64,000 nucleotides of DNA from Fistularia commersonii (taxonomy: Eukaryota; Chordata; Actinopteri; Syngnathiformes; Fistulariidae), in contig JBBMNZ010000046.1 of the NCBI GenBank assembly GCA_037954325.1, positions 124,001-188,000 of the forward strand, read 5' to 3'. Made by a program: the position numbers and the translations under genes. The notes under the pieces were generated by a model that was not told where the DNA came from, searched no databases, and was given only the letters and a program-made list of their open reading frames with translations. Numbering within the stretch: the stretch's first letter is position 1; every line of letters begins with the position of its first letter. Below are positions 37,455-52,370 of the stretch, piece by piece.

Positions 37455-38935
37455 ATGATTCTGTAAAACACATGTCAAATTCAGTGTAATCCACCGATAA
37501 GATCAAAAGATATAGCCATTCGTGAAAAAAGTGCTTATCCTACCGAGTTGAAGCGTTTTTGATTCGGAGTGGAAATAACTAATGAATTTCATCAAGCTGG
37601 TTTCTGCTGTTGAAATATTTTTTTTAGGACAAGATTCTGCACAAAATATGTCCAATTCAGTATAATCCAGTGACAAGTTCAAAAGATATAGCCATTCGAT
37701 CAAAAAGTGCTTATCTCACCGAGTTGAAGCATTTTTGATTTGGAGTGGAAATAACTAATGAATTTCATCAAGCTGGTTTCTGCTGTTGAAATATGTTTTT
37801 TAGGATATGATTCTGCACAATATATGTCAAATTTAGTGTAATCACATTACAGGTTCAAAAGACATAGCCATTCGTTCAAAAACTGCTTATCTTATCGGGT
37901 TGAAGCGTTTTTGATTGAGAGTGGAAATAACTAATGGATTTAATCAAGCTGGTTTCTGCTGTTGAAATATGTTGTTTAGGACATGATTCTGCAGTACACA
38001 TGTCAAATTCAGTGTAATCCAGCGACAAGATCAAAAGATATAGCCATTCGTGCAAAAAGTGCTTATCTCACCGAGTTGAAGCAATTTTGATTAGGAGTGG
38101 CAATAACTAATGAATTTCATCAAGTATATTTCTACTGTTGAAATATGTTGTTTAGGACAGGATTCTGCACAATATATGTCAAATTCAGTGTAATAGCTTC
38201 ACAAGTTCAAAAGATATAGCCATTCGTTCAAAAAGTGCTTATCTCACCGAGTTGAAGCATTTTTGATTAGGAGTGGAAATAACTAATGAATTTCAACAAG
38301 CTGGTTTCTGCTGCTGAAATATGTTGTTTAGGATATGATTCTGCACAATATATGTCAAAGTCAGTGTGATCCCATTACAGGTTCAAAGGATATAGCCATT
38401 TGTTCAAAAAGGACTTATCTCACCGAGTTGAAGCGTTTTTGATTAGGAGTGGAAATAACTAATGAATTTCATCAAGCTGGTTTCTGCTGCTGAAATATGT
38501 TGTTTAGGATATGATTCTGCACAATATATGTCAAATTCAGTGTAATCCCTTCACAAGTTCAAAAGACATAGCCATTCGTTCAAAAAGTGCTTATCTCACC
38601 GAGTTGAAGCATTTTTGATTTAGAGTGGAAATAGCTAATGAATTTCATCAAGCTGGTTTCTGCTGCTGAAATATGTTGTTTAGGATATGATTCTGCACAA
38701 TATATGTCAAATTCAGTGTAATCCCTTCACAAGTTCAAAAGACATAGCCATTCGTTCAAAAACTGCTTATCTTATCGTGTTGAAGCGTTTTTGATTGAGA
38801 GTGGAAATAACTGATGGATTTCGTAAAGCTGGTTTCTGCTGTTGAAATATGTTGTTTAGGACATGATTCTGCAAAAAACATGTCAAATTCAGTGTAATCC
38901 AGCGATAAGATCAAAAGATATAGCCATTCGTGAAA
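37455..38935 (+). repeat. Block D segment alpha, copy 1
   Basis: About 8.4 monomers, from TTCTGTAAAACAC through the GTCAAAGTCAGTGTGATCC monomer to GCAAAAAACATGTC. Further copies lie near 42031-43511 (offset 4576), 48544-50024 and 50831-52135. Edges are approximate because they fall inside monomers. Confidence 0.78.
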
Positions 38936-38949
38936 AAAGTGCTTATCTC

Positions 38950-40755
38950 ACCGAGTGGGAGAGTTTTTGATTCGGAGTGGAAATAACTAATGAATTTCAT
39001 CAAGCTGGTTTCTGCTGTTGAAATATGTTTTTTAGGACAAGATTCTGCACAATATATGTCAAATTCAGTTAAATCCATCACAGGTTCAAAAAATATAGCC
39101 ATTCGTTCAAAAATTGCTTATCTCACCAAGTTGAAGAGTTTTTGATTAGTATTGAGAGTAACTAATGAATTTCATCAAGCTGGTTTCTGCTGTTGAAATT
39201 TGTTGTTTAGGACATGATTCTGGACAAAATATGTCAAATTCAGTGTAATCCCTTCGCAGGTTCAAAAGATATAGCCATTCGTTCAAAAAGTACTTATCTC
39301 ACCGGGTTGAAGCGTTTTTGATTAGGAGTGGAAATAACTTTTGAATTTCATCTAGCTGGTTTCTGCTGTTGAAATATGTTGTTTAGGATATGATTCTGCA
39401 CAATATATGTCAAAGTCAGTGTGATCCCATTACAGGTTCAAAGGATATAGCCATTCGTTCAAAAAGGACTTATCTCACCGAGTTGAGGCGTTTGTGATTA
39501 GGAGTGGAAATAACTAATGAATTTCATCAAGCTGGTTTCTGCTGTTGAAATATGTTGTTTAGAACATGATTCTGCACAATATATGTCCAATTCAGTGTAA
39601 TCCCTTCATAGGTTCAAAAGAAATCGCCAGTCGTTCCAAAAGAACCTATCTCACAGAGTTGAAGCGTTTTTGATTAGGAGTGGAAATAACTAATGAATTT
39701 CATCAAGCTGGTTTCTGCTGTTGAAATATGTTGTTTAGGACATGATTCTGCACAATATATGTCAAATTCAGTGTAATCCCTTCACAAGTTCAAAAGATAT
39801 AGCCATTTGTTCAAAAAGTACTTATCTCACCGAGTTGAAGCGTTTTTGATTAGGAGTTGAAATAACTTTTGAATTTCATCAAGCTGGTTTCTGCTGTTGA
39901 AATATGTTGTTTAGAACATGTTTCTGCACAATATATGTCAAATTCAGTGTAATCCCTTCATAGGTTCAAAAGATATCACCAGTCGTTCCAAAAGAACTTA
40001 TCTCACCGAGTTGAGGCGTTTTTGATTCGGAGTGGAAATAACCAATGAATTTATTAAAGCTGGTTTCTGCTGTTGAAATATGTTTTTTAAGATATGATTC
40101 TGCACAATATATGTCAAATTTAGTGTAATCACATCACATGTTCAAAAGATATAGCCATTCGTTCAAAAACTGCTTATCTTATCGGGTTGAAGCGTTTTTG
40201 ATTAGGAGTGGAAATAACTGATGGATTTCGTAAAGCTGGTTTCTGCTGTTGAAATATGTTGTTTAGGACATGATTCTGTAAAACACATGTCAAATTCAGT
40301 GTAATCCAGCGATAAGATCAAAAGATATAGCCATTCGTGAAAAAAGTGCTTATCTCACCGAGTTGAAGCGTTTTTGATTCGGAGTGGAAATAACTAATGA
40401 ATTTCATCAAGCTGGTTTCTGCTGTTGAAATATGTTTTTTAGGATATGATTCTGCACAATATATGTCAAATTTAGTGTAATCACATTACAGGTTCAAAAG
40501 ACATAGCCATTCGTTCAAAAACTGCTTAGCTTATCGGGTTGAAGCGTTTTTGATTGAGAGTGGAAATAACTAATGGATTTAATCAAGCTGGTTTCTGCTG
40601 TTGAAATATGTTGTTTAGGACATGATTCTGCAGAACACATGTCAAATTCAGTGTAATCCAGCTTCAAGATCAAAAGATATAGCCATTCGTGCAAAAAGTG
40701 CTTATCTCACCGAGTTGAAGCAATTTTGATTAGGAGTGGCAATAACTAATGAATT
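38950..40755 (+). repeat. Block D segment beta, copy 1
   Basis: It runs from the unusual ending CACCGAGTGGGAGAG through the GGACAAGATTC monomer and the TTATTAAAGC monomer to the CAGCTTCAAGATC monomer. The second copy is at about 43880-45865 (offset 4929, rising to 5105 after an inserted monomer). Confidence 0.78.
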
Positions 40756-41099
40756 TAATCAAGTATATTTCTACTGTTGAAATATGTTGTTTATGACATA
40801 ATTCTGCACAATATATGTCAAATTAAGTGTAATCCCTTCACAAGTTCAAAAGATATAGCCATTCGTTCAAAAAGTACTTATCTCACCAAGTTGAAGCGTT
40901 TTTGATTAGGAGTGGAAATAACTTTTGAATTTCATCACGCTGGTTTCTGCTGTTGAAATATGTTGTTTCGGACATGATTCTGCACAATATATGTCAAATT
41001 CAGTGTAATCCCTTCATATGTTCAAAAGATATCGCCATTCGTTCAAAAAGTACTTATCTCACCGAGTTGAAGCATTTTTGGATTCGGAGTGGAAATAAT

Positions 41100-43510
41100 C
41101 TATGAATTTCATCAAGCTGGTTTCTGCTGTTGAAATATGTTTTTTAGGATATGATTCTGCACAATATATGTCAAATTTAGTGTAATCACATCACAGGTTC
41201 AAAAGACATAGCCATTCGTTCAAAAACTGCTTATCTTATCGGGTTGAAGCGTTTTTGATTAGGAGTTAAAATAACTTTTGAATTTCATCAAGCTGGTTTC
41301 TGCTGTTGAAATATGTACTTTAGGACATGATTCTGCACAATATATGTCAAATTCAGTGAAATCCCATCACAGGTTCAAAATATATAGCCATTCGTGCAAA
41401 AAGTGCTTATCTCACCGAGTTGAAGCAATTATGATTAGGAGTGGCAATAACTAATGAATTTCATCAAGTAGATTTCTGCTGTTGAAATATGTTGTTTAGG
41501 ACATGATTCTGCACAATATATGTCAAATTCAGTGTAATCCCTTCACAAGTTCAAAAGATACAGCCATTCGTTCAAAAAGTGCTTATCTCACCGAGTTGAA
41601 GCGTTTTTGATTAGGAGTGGAAATAACTTTTGAATTTCATCAACCTGGTTTCTGCTGTTGAAATATGTTGTTTAGAACATGTTTTTGCACAATATATGTC
41701 AAATTCAGTGTAATCCCTTCATAGGTTCAAAAGATATCGCCAGTCGTTCCAAAAGAACTTATCTCACAGAGTTGAAGCGTTTTTGATTAGGAGTGGAAAT
41801 AACTAATGAATTTCATCAAGCTGGTTTCTGCTGTTGAAATATGTTTTTTAAGATATGATTCTGCACAATATATGTCAAATTTAGTGTAATCACATCACAT
41901 GTTCAAAAGATATAGCCATTCGTTCAAAAACTGCTTATCTTATCGGGTTGAAGCGTTTTTGATTAGGAGTGGAAATAACTGATGGATTTCGTAAAGCTGG
42001 TTTCTGCTGTTGAAATATGTTGTTTAGGACATGATTCTGTAAAACACATGTCAAATTCAGTGTAATCCACCGATAAGATCAAAAGATATAGCCATTCGTG
42101 AAAAAAGTGCTTATCCTACCGAGTTGAAGCGTTTTTGATTCGGAGTGGAAATAACTAATGAATTTCATCAAGCTGGTTTCTGCTGTTGAAATATTTTTTT
42201 TAGGACAAGATTCTGCACAAAAATATGTCCAATTCAGTATAATCCAGTGACAAGTTCAAAAGATATAGCCATTCGATCAAAAAGTGCTTATCTCACCGAG
42301 TTGAAGCATTTTTGATTCGGAGTGGAAATAACTAATGAATTTCATCAAGCTGGTTTCTGCTGTTGAAATATGTTTTTTAGGATATGATTCTGCACAATAT
42401 ATGTCAAATTTAGTGTAATCACATTACAGGTTCAAAAGACATACCCATTCGTTCAAAAACTGCTTATCTTATCGGGTTGAAGCGTTTTTGATTGAGAATG
42501 GAAATAACTAATGGATTTAATCAAGCTGGTTTCTGCTGTTGAAATATGTTGTTTAGGACATGATTCTGCAGTACACATGTCAAATTCAGTGTAATCCAGC
42601 GACCAGATCAAAAGATATAGCCATTCGTGCAAAAAGTGCTTATCTCACCGAGTTGAAGCAATTTTGATTAGGAGTGGCAATAACTAATGAATTTCATCAA
42701 GTATATTTCTACTGTTGAAATATGTTGTTTAGGACAGGATTCTGCACAATATATGTCAAATTCAGTGTAATCCCTTCACAAGTTCAAAAGATATAGCCAT
42801 TCGTTCAAAAAGTGCTTATCTCACCGAGTTGAAGCATTTTTGATTAGGAGTGGAAATAACTAATGAATTTCAACAAGCTGGTTTCTGCTGCTGAAATATG
42901 TTGTTTAGGATATGATTCTGCACAATATATGTCAAAGTCAGTGTGATCCCATTACAGGTTCAAAGGATATAGCCATTTGTTCAAAAAGGACTTATCTCAC
43001 CGAGTTGAAGCGTTTTTGATTAGGAGTGGAAATAACTAATGAATTTCATCAAGCTGGTTTCTGCTGCTGAAATATGTTGTTTAGGATATGATTCTGCACA
43101 ATATATGTCAAATTCAGTGTAATCCCTTCACAAGTTCAAAAGACATAGCCATTCGTTCAAAAAGTGCTTATCTCACCGAGTTGAAGCATTTTTGATTAGG
43201 AGTGGAAATAGCTAATGAATTTCATCAAGCTGGTTTCTGCTGCTGAAATATGTTGTTTAGGATATGATTCTGCACAATATATGTCAAATTCAGTGTAATC
43301 CCTTCACAAGTTCAAAAGACATAGCCATTCGTTCAAAAACTGCTTATCTTATCGTGTTGAAGCGTTTTTGATTGAGAGTGGAAATAACTGATGGATTTCG
43401 TAAAGCTGGTTTCTGCTGTTGAAATATGTTGTTTAGGACATGATTCTGCAAAAAACATGTCAAATTCAGTGTAATCCAGCGATAAGATCAAAAGATATAG
43501 CCATTCGTGA
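41100..43510 (+). repeat. Segment repeated at +6513 bp (copy 1)
   Basis: About 13.7 monomers including the ATATGTACTT monomer (41311), the AGTAGATTTCTGCT site (41467) and segment alpha copy 2. The same order is at 47613-50022. Confidence 0.78.
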
Positions 43511-43511
43511 A
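42031..43511 (+). repeat. Block D segment alpha, copy 2
   Basis: It matches 37455-38935 at offset 4576. It carries one extra A (ACAAAAATATGTCC near 42219) and GACCAGATC near 42602. At its right edge the monomer switches to AGTACTTATCTCACCGGG, a change of partner. Confidence 0.78.
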
Positions 43512-43879
43512 AAAAGTACTTATCTCACCGGGTTGAAGCGTTTTTGATTAGGAGTGGAAATAACTTTTGAATTTCATCTAGCTGGTTTCTGCTGTTGAAA
43601 TATCTTGTTTAGGATATGATTCTGCACAATATATGTCAAAGTCAGTGTGATCCCATTACAGGTTCAAAGGATATAGCCATTCGTTCAAAAAGGACTTATC
43701 TCACCGAGTTGAGGCGTTTGTGATTAGGAGTGGAAATAACTAATGAATTTCATCAAGCTGGTTTCTGCTGTTGAAATATGTTGTTTAGGACATGATTCTG
43801 CACAATATATGTCAAATTCAGTGTAATCCCTTCATAGGTTCAAAAGAAATCGCCAGTCATTCCAAAAGAACTTATGTCA

Positions 43880-45865
43880 CCGAGTGGGAGAGTTTTTGAT
43901 TCGGAGTGGAAATAACTAATGAATTTCATCAAGCTGGTTTCTGCTGTTGAAATATGTTTTTTAGGACAAGATTCTGCACAATATATGTCAAATTCAGTTA
44001 AATCCATCACAGGTTCAAAAAATATAGCCATTCGTTCAAAAATTGCTTATCTCACCAAGTTGAAGAGTTTTTGATTAGTATTGGAAGTAACTAATGAATT
44101 TCATCAAGCTGGTTTCTGCTGTTGAAATTTGTTGTTTAGGACATGATTCTGGACAATATATGTCAAATTCAGTGTAATCCCTTCGCAGGTTCAAAAGATA
44201 TAGCCATTCGTTCAAAAAGTACTTATCTCACCGGGTTGAAGCTTTTTTGATTAGGAATGGAAATAACTTTTGAATTTCATCAAGCTGGTTTCTGCTGTTG
44301 AAATATGTTGTTTAGGATATGATTCTGCACAATATATGTCAAAGTCAGTGTGATCCCATTACAGGTTCAAAGGATATAGCCATTCGTTCAAAAAGGACTT
44401 ATCTCACCGAGTTGAGGCGTTTGTGATTAGGAGTGGAAATAACTAATGAATTTCATCAAGCTGGTTTCTGCTGTTGAAATATGTTGTTTAGAACATGATT
44501 CTGCACAATATATGTCCAATTCAGTGTAATCCCTTCATAGGTTCAAAAGAAATCGCCAGTCGTTCCAAAAGAACCTATCTCACAGAGTTGAAGCGTTTTT
44601 GATTAGGAGTTGAAATTACTAATGAATTTCATCAAGCTGGTTTCTGCTGTTGAAATATGTTGTTTAGGACATGATTCTGCACAATATATGTCAAATTCAG
44701 TGTAATCCCTTCACAAGTTCAAAAGATATAGCCATTTGTTCAAAAAGTACTTATCTCACCGAGTTGAAGCGTTTTTGATTAGGAGTTGAAATAACTTTTG
44801 AATTTCATCAAGCTGGTTTCTGCTGTTGAAATATGTTGTTTAGAACATGTTTCTGCACAATATATGTCAAATTCAGTGTAATCCCTTCATAGGTTCAAAA
44901 GATATCACCAGTCGTTCCAAAAGAACTTATATCACCGAGTTGAGGCGTTTTTGATTCGGAGTGGAAATAACCAATGAATTTATTAAAGCTGGTTTCTGCT
45001 GTTGAAATATGTTTTTTAAGATATGATTCTGCACAATATATGTCAAATTTAGTGTAATCACATCACATGTTCAAAAGATATAGCCATTCGTTCAAAAACT
45101 GCTTATCTTATCGGGTTGAAGCGTTTTTGATTAGGAATGGAAATAACTGATGGATTTCGTAAAGCTGGTTTCTGCTGTTGAAATATGTTGTTTAGGACAT
45201 GATTCTGTAAAACACATGTCAAATTCAGTGTAATCCAGCGATAAGATCAAAAGATATAGCCATTCGTGAAAAAAGTGCTTATCTCACCGAGTTGAAGCGT
45301 TTTTGATTCGGAGTGGAAATAACTAATGAATTTCATCAAGCTGGTTTCTGCTGTTGAAATATATTTTTTAGGACAAGATTCTGCACAAAATATGTCCAAT
45401 TCAGTATAATCCAGTGACAAGTTCAAAAGATATAGCCATTCGATCAAAAAGTGCTTATCTCACCGAGTTGAAGCATTTTTGATTCGGAGTGGAAATAACT
45501 AATGAATTTCATCAAGCTGGTTTCTGCTGTTGAAATATGTTTTTTAGGATATGATTCTGCACAATATATGTCAAATTTAGTGTAATCACATTACAGGTTC
45601 AAAAGACATAGCCATTCGTTCAAAAACTGCTTAGCTTATCGGGTTGAAGCGTTTTTGATTGAGAGTGGAAATAACTAATGGATTTAATCAAGCTGGTTTC
45701 TGCTGTTGAAATATGTTGTTTAGGACATGATTCTGCAGAACACATGTCAAATTCAGTGTAATCCAGCTTCAAGATCAAAAGATATAGCCATTCGTGCAAA
45801 AAGTGCTTATCTCACCGAGTTGAAGCAATTTTGATTAGGAGTGGCAATAACTAATGAATTTCATC
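43880..45865 (+). repeat. Block D segment beta, copy 2 (one monomer longer)
   Basis: It matches 38950-40755. It has one additional monomer at about 45310-45485 (TATATTTTTTAGGACAAG, then ATGTCCAATTCAG), so the downstream offset rises by 176 bp. Confidence 0.78.
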
Positions 45866-47979
45866 AAGTATATTTCTACTGTTGAAATATGTTGTTTAGG
45901 ACAGGATTCTGCACAATATATGTCAAATTCAGTGTAATCCCTTCACAAGTTCAAAAGATATAGCCATTCGTTCAAAAAGTGCTTATCTCACCGAGTTGAA
46001 GCGTTTTTGATTAGGAGTGGAAATAACTAATGAATTTCATCAAGCTGGTTTCTGCTGCTGAAATATGTTGTTTAGGATATGATTCTGCACAATATATGTC
46101 AAATTCAGTGTAATCCCTTCACAAGTTCAAAAGACATAGCCATTCGTTCAAAAACTGCTTATTTTATCGTGTTGAAGCGTTTTTGATTGAGAGTGGAAAT
46201 AACTGATGGATTTCGTAAAGCTGGTTTCTGCTGTTGAAATATGTTGTTTAGGACATGATTCTGCAAAAAAACATGTCAAATTCAGTGTAATCCAGCGATA
46301 AGATCAAAAGATATAGCCATTCGTGAAAAAAGTGCTTATCTCACCGAGTTGAAGAGTTTTTGATTCGGAGTGGAAATAACTAATGAATTTCATCAAGCTG
46401 GTTTCTGCTGTTGAAATTTGTTGTTTAGGACATGATTCTGGACAATATATGTCAAAATCAGTGTAATCCCTTCACAGGTTCAAAAGATATAGCCATTCGT
46501 TCAAAAACTGCTTATCTTATCGGGTTGAAGCGTTTTTGATTGAGAGTGGAAATAACTGATGGATTTCGTAAAGCTGGTTTCTGCTGTTGAAATATGTTGT
46601 TTAGGACATGATTCTGCAAAAAACATGTCAAATTCAGTGTAATCCAGCGATAAGATCAAAAGATATAGCCATTCGTGAAAAAAGTACTTATCTCACCGGG
46701 TTGAAGCGTTTTTGATTAGGAGTGGAAATAACTTTTGAATTTCATCTAGCTGGTTTCTGCTGTTGAAATATCTTGTTTAGGATATGATTCTGCACAATAT
46801 ATGTCAAAGTCAGTGTGATCCCATTACAGGTTCAAAGGATATAGCCATTCGTTCAAAAAGGACTTATCTCACCGAGTTGAGGCGTTTGTGATTAGGAGTG
46901 GAAATAACTAATGAATTTCATCAAGCTGATTTCTGCTGTTGAAATATGTTGTTTAGGACATGATTCTGCACAATATATGTCAAATTCAGTGTAATCCCTT
47001 CATAGGTTCAAAAGAAATCGCCAGTCATTCCAAAAGAACTTATGTCACCGAGTTGAGGCGTTTTTGATTCTGAGTGGAAATAACCAATGAATTTCATCAA
47101 ACTGGTTTATGCTGTTGAAATATGTTGTTTAGGATATGATTTTGAACAATATATGTCAAATTTAGTGTAATCACATCACAGGTTCAAAAGATATAGCCAT
47201 TCGTTCAAAAAGTGCTTATCTCACCGAGTTGAAGCGTTTTTGATTAGGAGTAGAAATAACTTTTGAATTTCATCAAGCTGGTTTCTGCTGTTGAAATATG
47301 TTGTTTAGAACATGATTCTGCACAATATATGTCCAATTCAGTGTAATCCCTTCATAGGTTCAAAAGAAATCGCCAGTCATTCCAAAAGAACTTATGTCAC
47401 CGAGTTGAGGCGTTTTTGATTCTGAGTGGAAATAACCAATGAATTTCATCAAGCTGGTTTCTGCTGTTGAAATATGTTGTTTAGGACATGATTCTGCACA
47501 ATATATGTCAAATTCAGTGTAATCCCTTCATAGGTTCAAAAGATATCGCCAGTCGTTCCAAAAGAACTTATCTCACAGAGTTGAAGCGTTTTTGATTAGG
47601 AGTGGAAATAACTAATGAATTTCATCAAGCTGGTTTCTGCTGTTGAAATATGTTTTTTAGGATATGATTCTGCACAATATATGTCAAATTTAGTGTAATC
47701 ACATCACAGGTTCAAAAGACATAGCCATTCGTTCAAAAACTGCTTATCTTATCGGGTTGAAGCGTTTTTGATTAGGAGTTAAAATAACTTTTGAATTTCA
47801 TCAAGCTGGTTTCTGCTGTTGAAATATGTACTTTAGGACATGATTCTGCACAATATATGTCAAATTCAGTGAAATCCCATCACAGGTTCAAAATATATAG
47901 CCATTCGTGCAAAAAGTGCTTATCTCACCGAGTTGAAGCAATTATGATTAGGAGTGGCAATAACTAATGAATTTCATCA

Positions 47980-50266
47980 AGTAGATTTCTGCTGTTGAAA
48001 TATGTTGTTTAGGACATGATTCTGCACAATATATGTCAAATTCAGTGTAATCCCTTCACAAGTTCAAAAGATACAGCCATTCGTTCAAAAAGTGCTTATC
48101 TCACCGAGTTGAAGCGTTTTTGATTAGGAGTGGAAATAACTTTTGAATTTCATCAACCTGGTTTCTGCTGTTGAAATATGTTGTTTAGAACATGTTTTTG
48201 CACAATATATGTCAAATTCAGTGTAATCCCTTCATAGGTTCAAAAGATATCGCCAGTCGTTCCAAAAGAACTTATCTCACAGAGTTGAAGCGTTTGTGAT
48301 TAGGAGTGGAAATAACTAATGAATTCCATCAAGCTGGTTTCTGCTGTTGAAATATGTTTTTTAAGATATGATTCTGCACAATATATGTCAAATTTAGTGT
48401 AATCACATCACATGTTCAAAAGATATAGCCATTCGTTCAAAAACTGCTTACCTTATCGGGTTGAAGCGTTTTTGATTAGGAGTGGAAATAACTGATGGAT
48501 TTCGTAAAGCTGGTTTCTGCTGTTGAAATATGTTGTTTAGGACATGATTCTGTAAAACACATGTCAAATTCAGTGTAATCCACCGATAAGATCAAAAGAT
48601 ATAGCCATTCGTGAAAAAAGTGCTTATCCTACCGAGTTGAAGCGTTTTTGATTCGGAGTGGAAATAACTAATGAATTTCATCAAGCTGGTTTCTGCTGTT
48701 GAAATATTTTTTTTAGGACAAGATTCTGCACAAAATATGTCCAATTCAGTATAATCCAGTGACAAGTTCAAAAGATATAGCCATTCGATCAAAAAGTGCT
48801 TATCTCACCGAGTTGAAGCATTTTTGAGTCGGAGTGGAAATAACTAATGAATTTCATCAAGCTGGTTTCTGCTGTTGAAATATGTTTTTTAGGATATGAT
48901 TCTGCACAATATATGTCAAATTTAGTGTAATCACATTACAGGTTCAAAAGACATAGCCATTCGTTCAAAAACTGCTTATCTTATCGGGTTGAAGCGTTTT
49001 TGATTGAGAGTGGAAATAACTAATGGATTTAATCAAGCTGGTTTCTGCTGTTGAAATATGTTGTTTAGGACATGATTCTGCAGTACACATGTCAAATTCA
49101 GTGTAATCCAGCGACAAGATCAAAAGATATAGCCATTCGTGCAAAAAGTGCTTATCTCACCGAGTTGAAGCAATTTTGATTAGGAGTGGCAATAACTAAT
49201 GAATTTCATCAAGTATATTTCTACTGTTGAAATATGTTGTTTAGGACAGGATTCTGCACAATATATGTCAAATTCAGTGTAATCCCTTCACAAGTTCAAA
49301 AGATATAGCCATTCGTTCAAAAAGTGCTTATCTCACCGAGTTGAAGCATTTTTGATTAGGAGTGGAAATAACTAATGAATTTCAACAAGCTGGTTTCTGC
49401 TGCTGAAATATGTTGTTTAGGATATGATTCTGCACAATATATGTCAAAGTCAGTGTGATCCCATTACAGGTTCAAAGGATATAGCCATTTGTTCAAAAAG
49501 GACTTATCTCACCGAGTTGAAGCGTTTTTGATTAGGAGTGGAAATAACTAATGAATTTCATCAAGCTGGTTTCTGCTGCTGAAATATGTTGTTTAGGATA
49601 TGATTCTGCACAATATATGTCAAATTCAGTGTAATCCCTTCACAAGTTCAAAAGACATAGCCATTCGTTCAAAAAGTGCTTATCTCACCGAGTTGAAGCA
49701 TTTTTGATTAGGAGTGGAAATAGCTAATGAATTTCATCAAGCTGGTTTCTGCTGCTGAAATATGTTGTTTAGGATATGATTCTGCACAATATATGTCAAA
49801 TTCAGTGTAATCCCTTCACAAGTTCAAAAGACATAGCCATTCGTTCAAAAACTGCTTATCTTATCGTGTTGAAGCGTTTTTGATTGAGAGTGGAAATAAC
49901 TGATGGATTTCGTAAAGCTGGTTTCTGCTGTTGAAATATGTTGTTTAGGACATGATTCTGCAAAAAACATGTCAAATTCAGTGTAATCCAGCGATAAGAT
50001 CAAAAGATATAGCCATTCGTGAAAAAAGTGCTTATCTCACCGAGTGGGAGAGTTTTTGATTCGGAGTGGAAATAACTAATGAATTTCATCAAGCTGGTTT
50101 CTGCTGTTGAAATATGTTTTTTAGGACAAGATTCTGCACAATATATGTCAAATTCAGTTAAATCCATCACAGGTTCAAAAAATATAGCCATTCGTTCAAA
50201 AATTGCTTATCTCACCAAGTTGAAGAGTTTTTGATTAGTATTGGAAGTAACTAATGAATTTCATCA
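47980..50266 (+). repeat. 13-monomer tandem duplication, left copy (2287 bp)
   Basis: AGTAGATTTCTGCT occurs at 47980 and 50267, and CCACCGATAA at 48580 and 50867, both at offset 2287. The left copy also matches 41467-43510, so it was the template for the adjacent duplication or shares its source. Confidence 0.85.
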
Positions 50267-52370
50267 AGTAGATTTCTGCTGTTGAAATATGTTGTTTAGG
50301 ACATGATTCTGCACAATATATGTCAAATTCAGTGTAATCCCTTCACAAGTTCAAAAGATACAGCCATTCGTTCAAAAAGTGCTTATCTCACCGAGTTGAA
50401 GCGTTTTTGATTAGGAGTGGAAATAACTTTTGAATTTCATCAACCTGGTTTCTGCTGTTGAAATATGTTGTTTAGAACATGTTTTTGCACAATATATATC
50501 AAATTCAGTGTAATCCCTTCATAGGTTCAAAAGATATCGCCAGTCGTTCCAAAAGAACTTATCTCACAGAGTTGAAGCGTTTTTGATTAGGAGTGGAAAT
50601 AACTAATGAATTCCATCAAGCTGGTTTCTGCTGTTGAAATATGTTTTTTAAGATATGATTCTGGAAAATATATGTCAAATTTAGTGTAATCACATCACAT
50701 GTTCAAAAGATATAGCCATTCGTTCAAAAACTGCTTACCTTATCGGGTTGAAGCGTTTTTGATTAGGAGTGGAAATAACTGATGGATTTCGTAAAGCTGG
50801 TTTCTGCTGTTGAAATATGTTGTTTAGGACATGATTCTGTAAAACACATGTCAAATTCAGTCTAATCCACCGATAAGATCAAAAGATATAGCCATTCGTG
50901 AAAAAAGTGCTTATCCTACCGAGTTGAAGCGTTTTTGATTCGGAGTGGAAATAACTAATGAATTTCATCAAGCTGGTTTCTGCTGTTGAAATATTTTTTT
51001 TAGGACAAGATTCTGCACAAAATATGTCCAATTCAGTATAATCCAGTGACAAGTTCAAAAGATATAGCCATTCGATCAAAAAGTGCTTATCTCACCGAGT
51101 TGAAGCATTTTTGATTCGGAGTGGAAATAACTAATGAATTTCATCAAGCTGGTTTCTGCTGTTGAAATATGTTTTTTAGGATATGATTCTGCACAATATA
51201 TGTCAAATTTAGTGTAATCACATTACAGGTTCAAAAGACATAGCCATTCGTTCAAAAACTGCTTATCTTATCGGGTTGAAGCGTTTTTGATTGAGAGTGG
51301 AAATAACTAATGGATTTAATCAAGCTGGTTTCTGCTGTTGAAATATGTTGTTTAGGACATGATTCTGCAGTACACATGTCAAATTCAGTGTAATCCAGCG
51401 ACAAGATCAAAAGATATAGCCATTCGTGCAAAAAGTGCTTATCTCACCGAGTTGAAGCAATTTTGATTAGGAGTGGCAATAACTAATGAATTTCATCAAG
51501 TATATTTCTACTGTTGAAATATGTTGTTTAGGACAGGATTCTGCACAATATATGTCAAATTCAGTGTAATCCCTTCACAAGTTCAAAAGATATAGCCATT
51601 CGTTCAAAAAGTGCTTATCTCACCGAGTTGAAGCATTTTTGATTAGGAGTGGAAATAACTAATGAATTTCAACAAGCTGGTTTCTGCTGCTGAAATATGT
51701 TGTTTAGGATATGATTCTGCACAATATATGTCAAAGTCAGTGTGATCCCATTACAGGTTCAAAGGATATAGCCATTTGTTCAAAAAGGACTTATCTCACC
51801 GAGTTGAAGCGTTTTTGATTAGGAGTGGAAATAACTAATGAATTTCATCAAGCTGGTTTCTGCTCCTGAAATATGTTGTTTAGGATATGATTCTGCACAA
51901 TATATGTCAAATTCAGTGTAATCCCTTCACAAGTTCAAAAGACATAGCCATTCGTTGAAAAACTGCTTATCTTATCGTGTTAAAGCGTTTTTGATTGAGA
52001 GTGGAAATAACTGATGGATTTCGTAAAGCTGGTTTCTGCTGTTGAAATATGTTGTTTAGGACATGATTCTGCAAAAAACATGTCAAATTCAGTGTAATCC
52101 AGCGATAAGATCAAAAGATATAGCCATTCGTGAAAAAAGTGCTTATCTCACCGAGTTGAAGAGTTTTTGATTCGGAGTGGAAATAACTAATGAATTTCAT
52201 CAAGCTGGTTTCTGCTGTTGAAATATGTTTTTTAGGACAAGATTCTGCACAATATATGTCAAATTCAGTTAAATCCATCACAGGTTCAAAAAAAATAGCC
52301 ATTCGTTCAAAAATTGCTTATCTCACCAAGTTGAAGAGTTTTTGATTAGTATTGGAAGTAACTAATGAAT
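50267..52370 (+). repeat. 13-monomer tandem duplication, right copy (one monomer lost)
   Basis: It follows the left copy at offset 2287 to about 51860. The offset then falls to 2111, because two successive GCTGCTG monomers of the left copy are one monomer here (marked by TTCTGCTCCTG near 51859). Private changes include GTCTAATCC near 50859 and GGAAAATATATG near 50663. Confidence 0.82.
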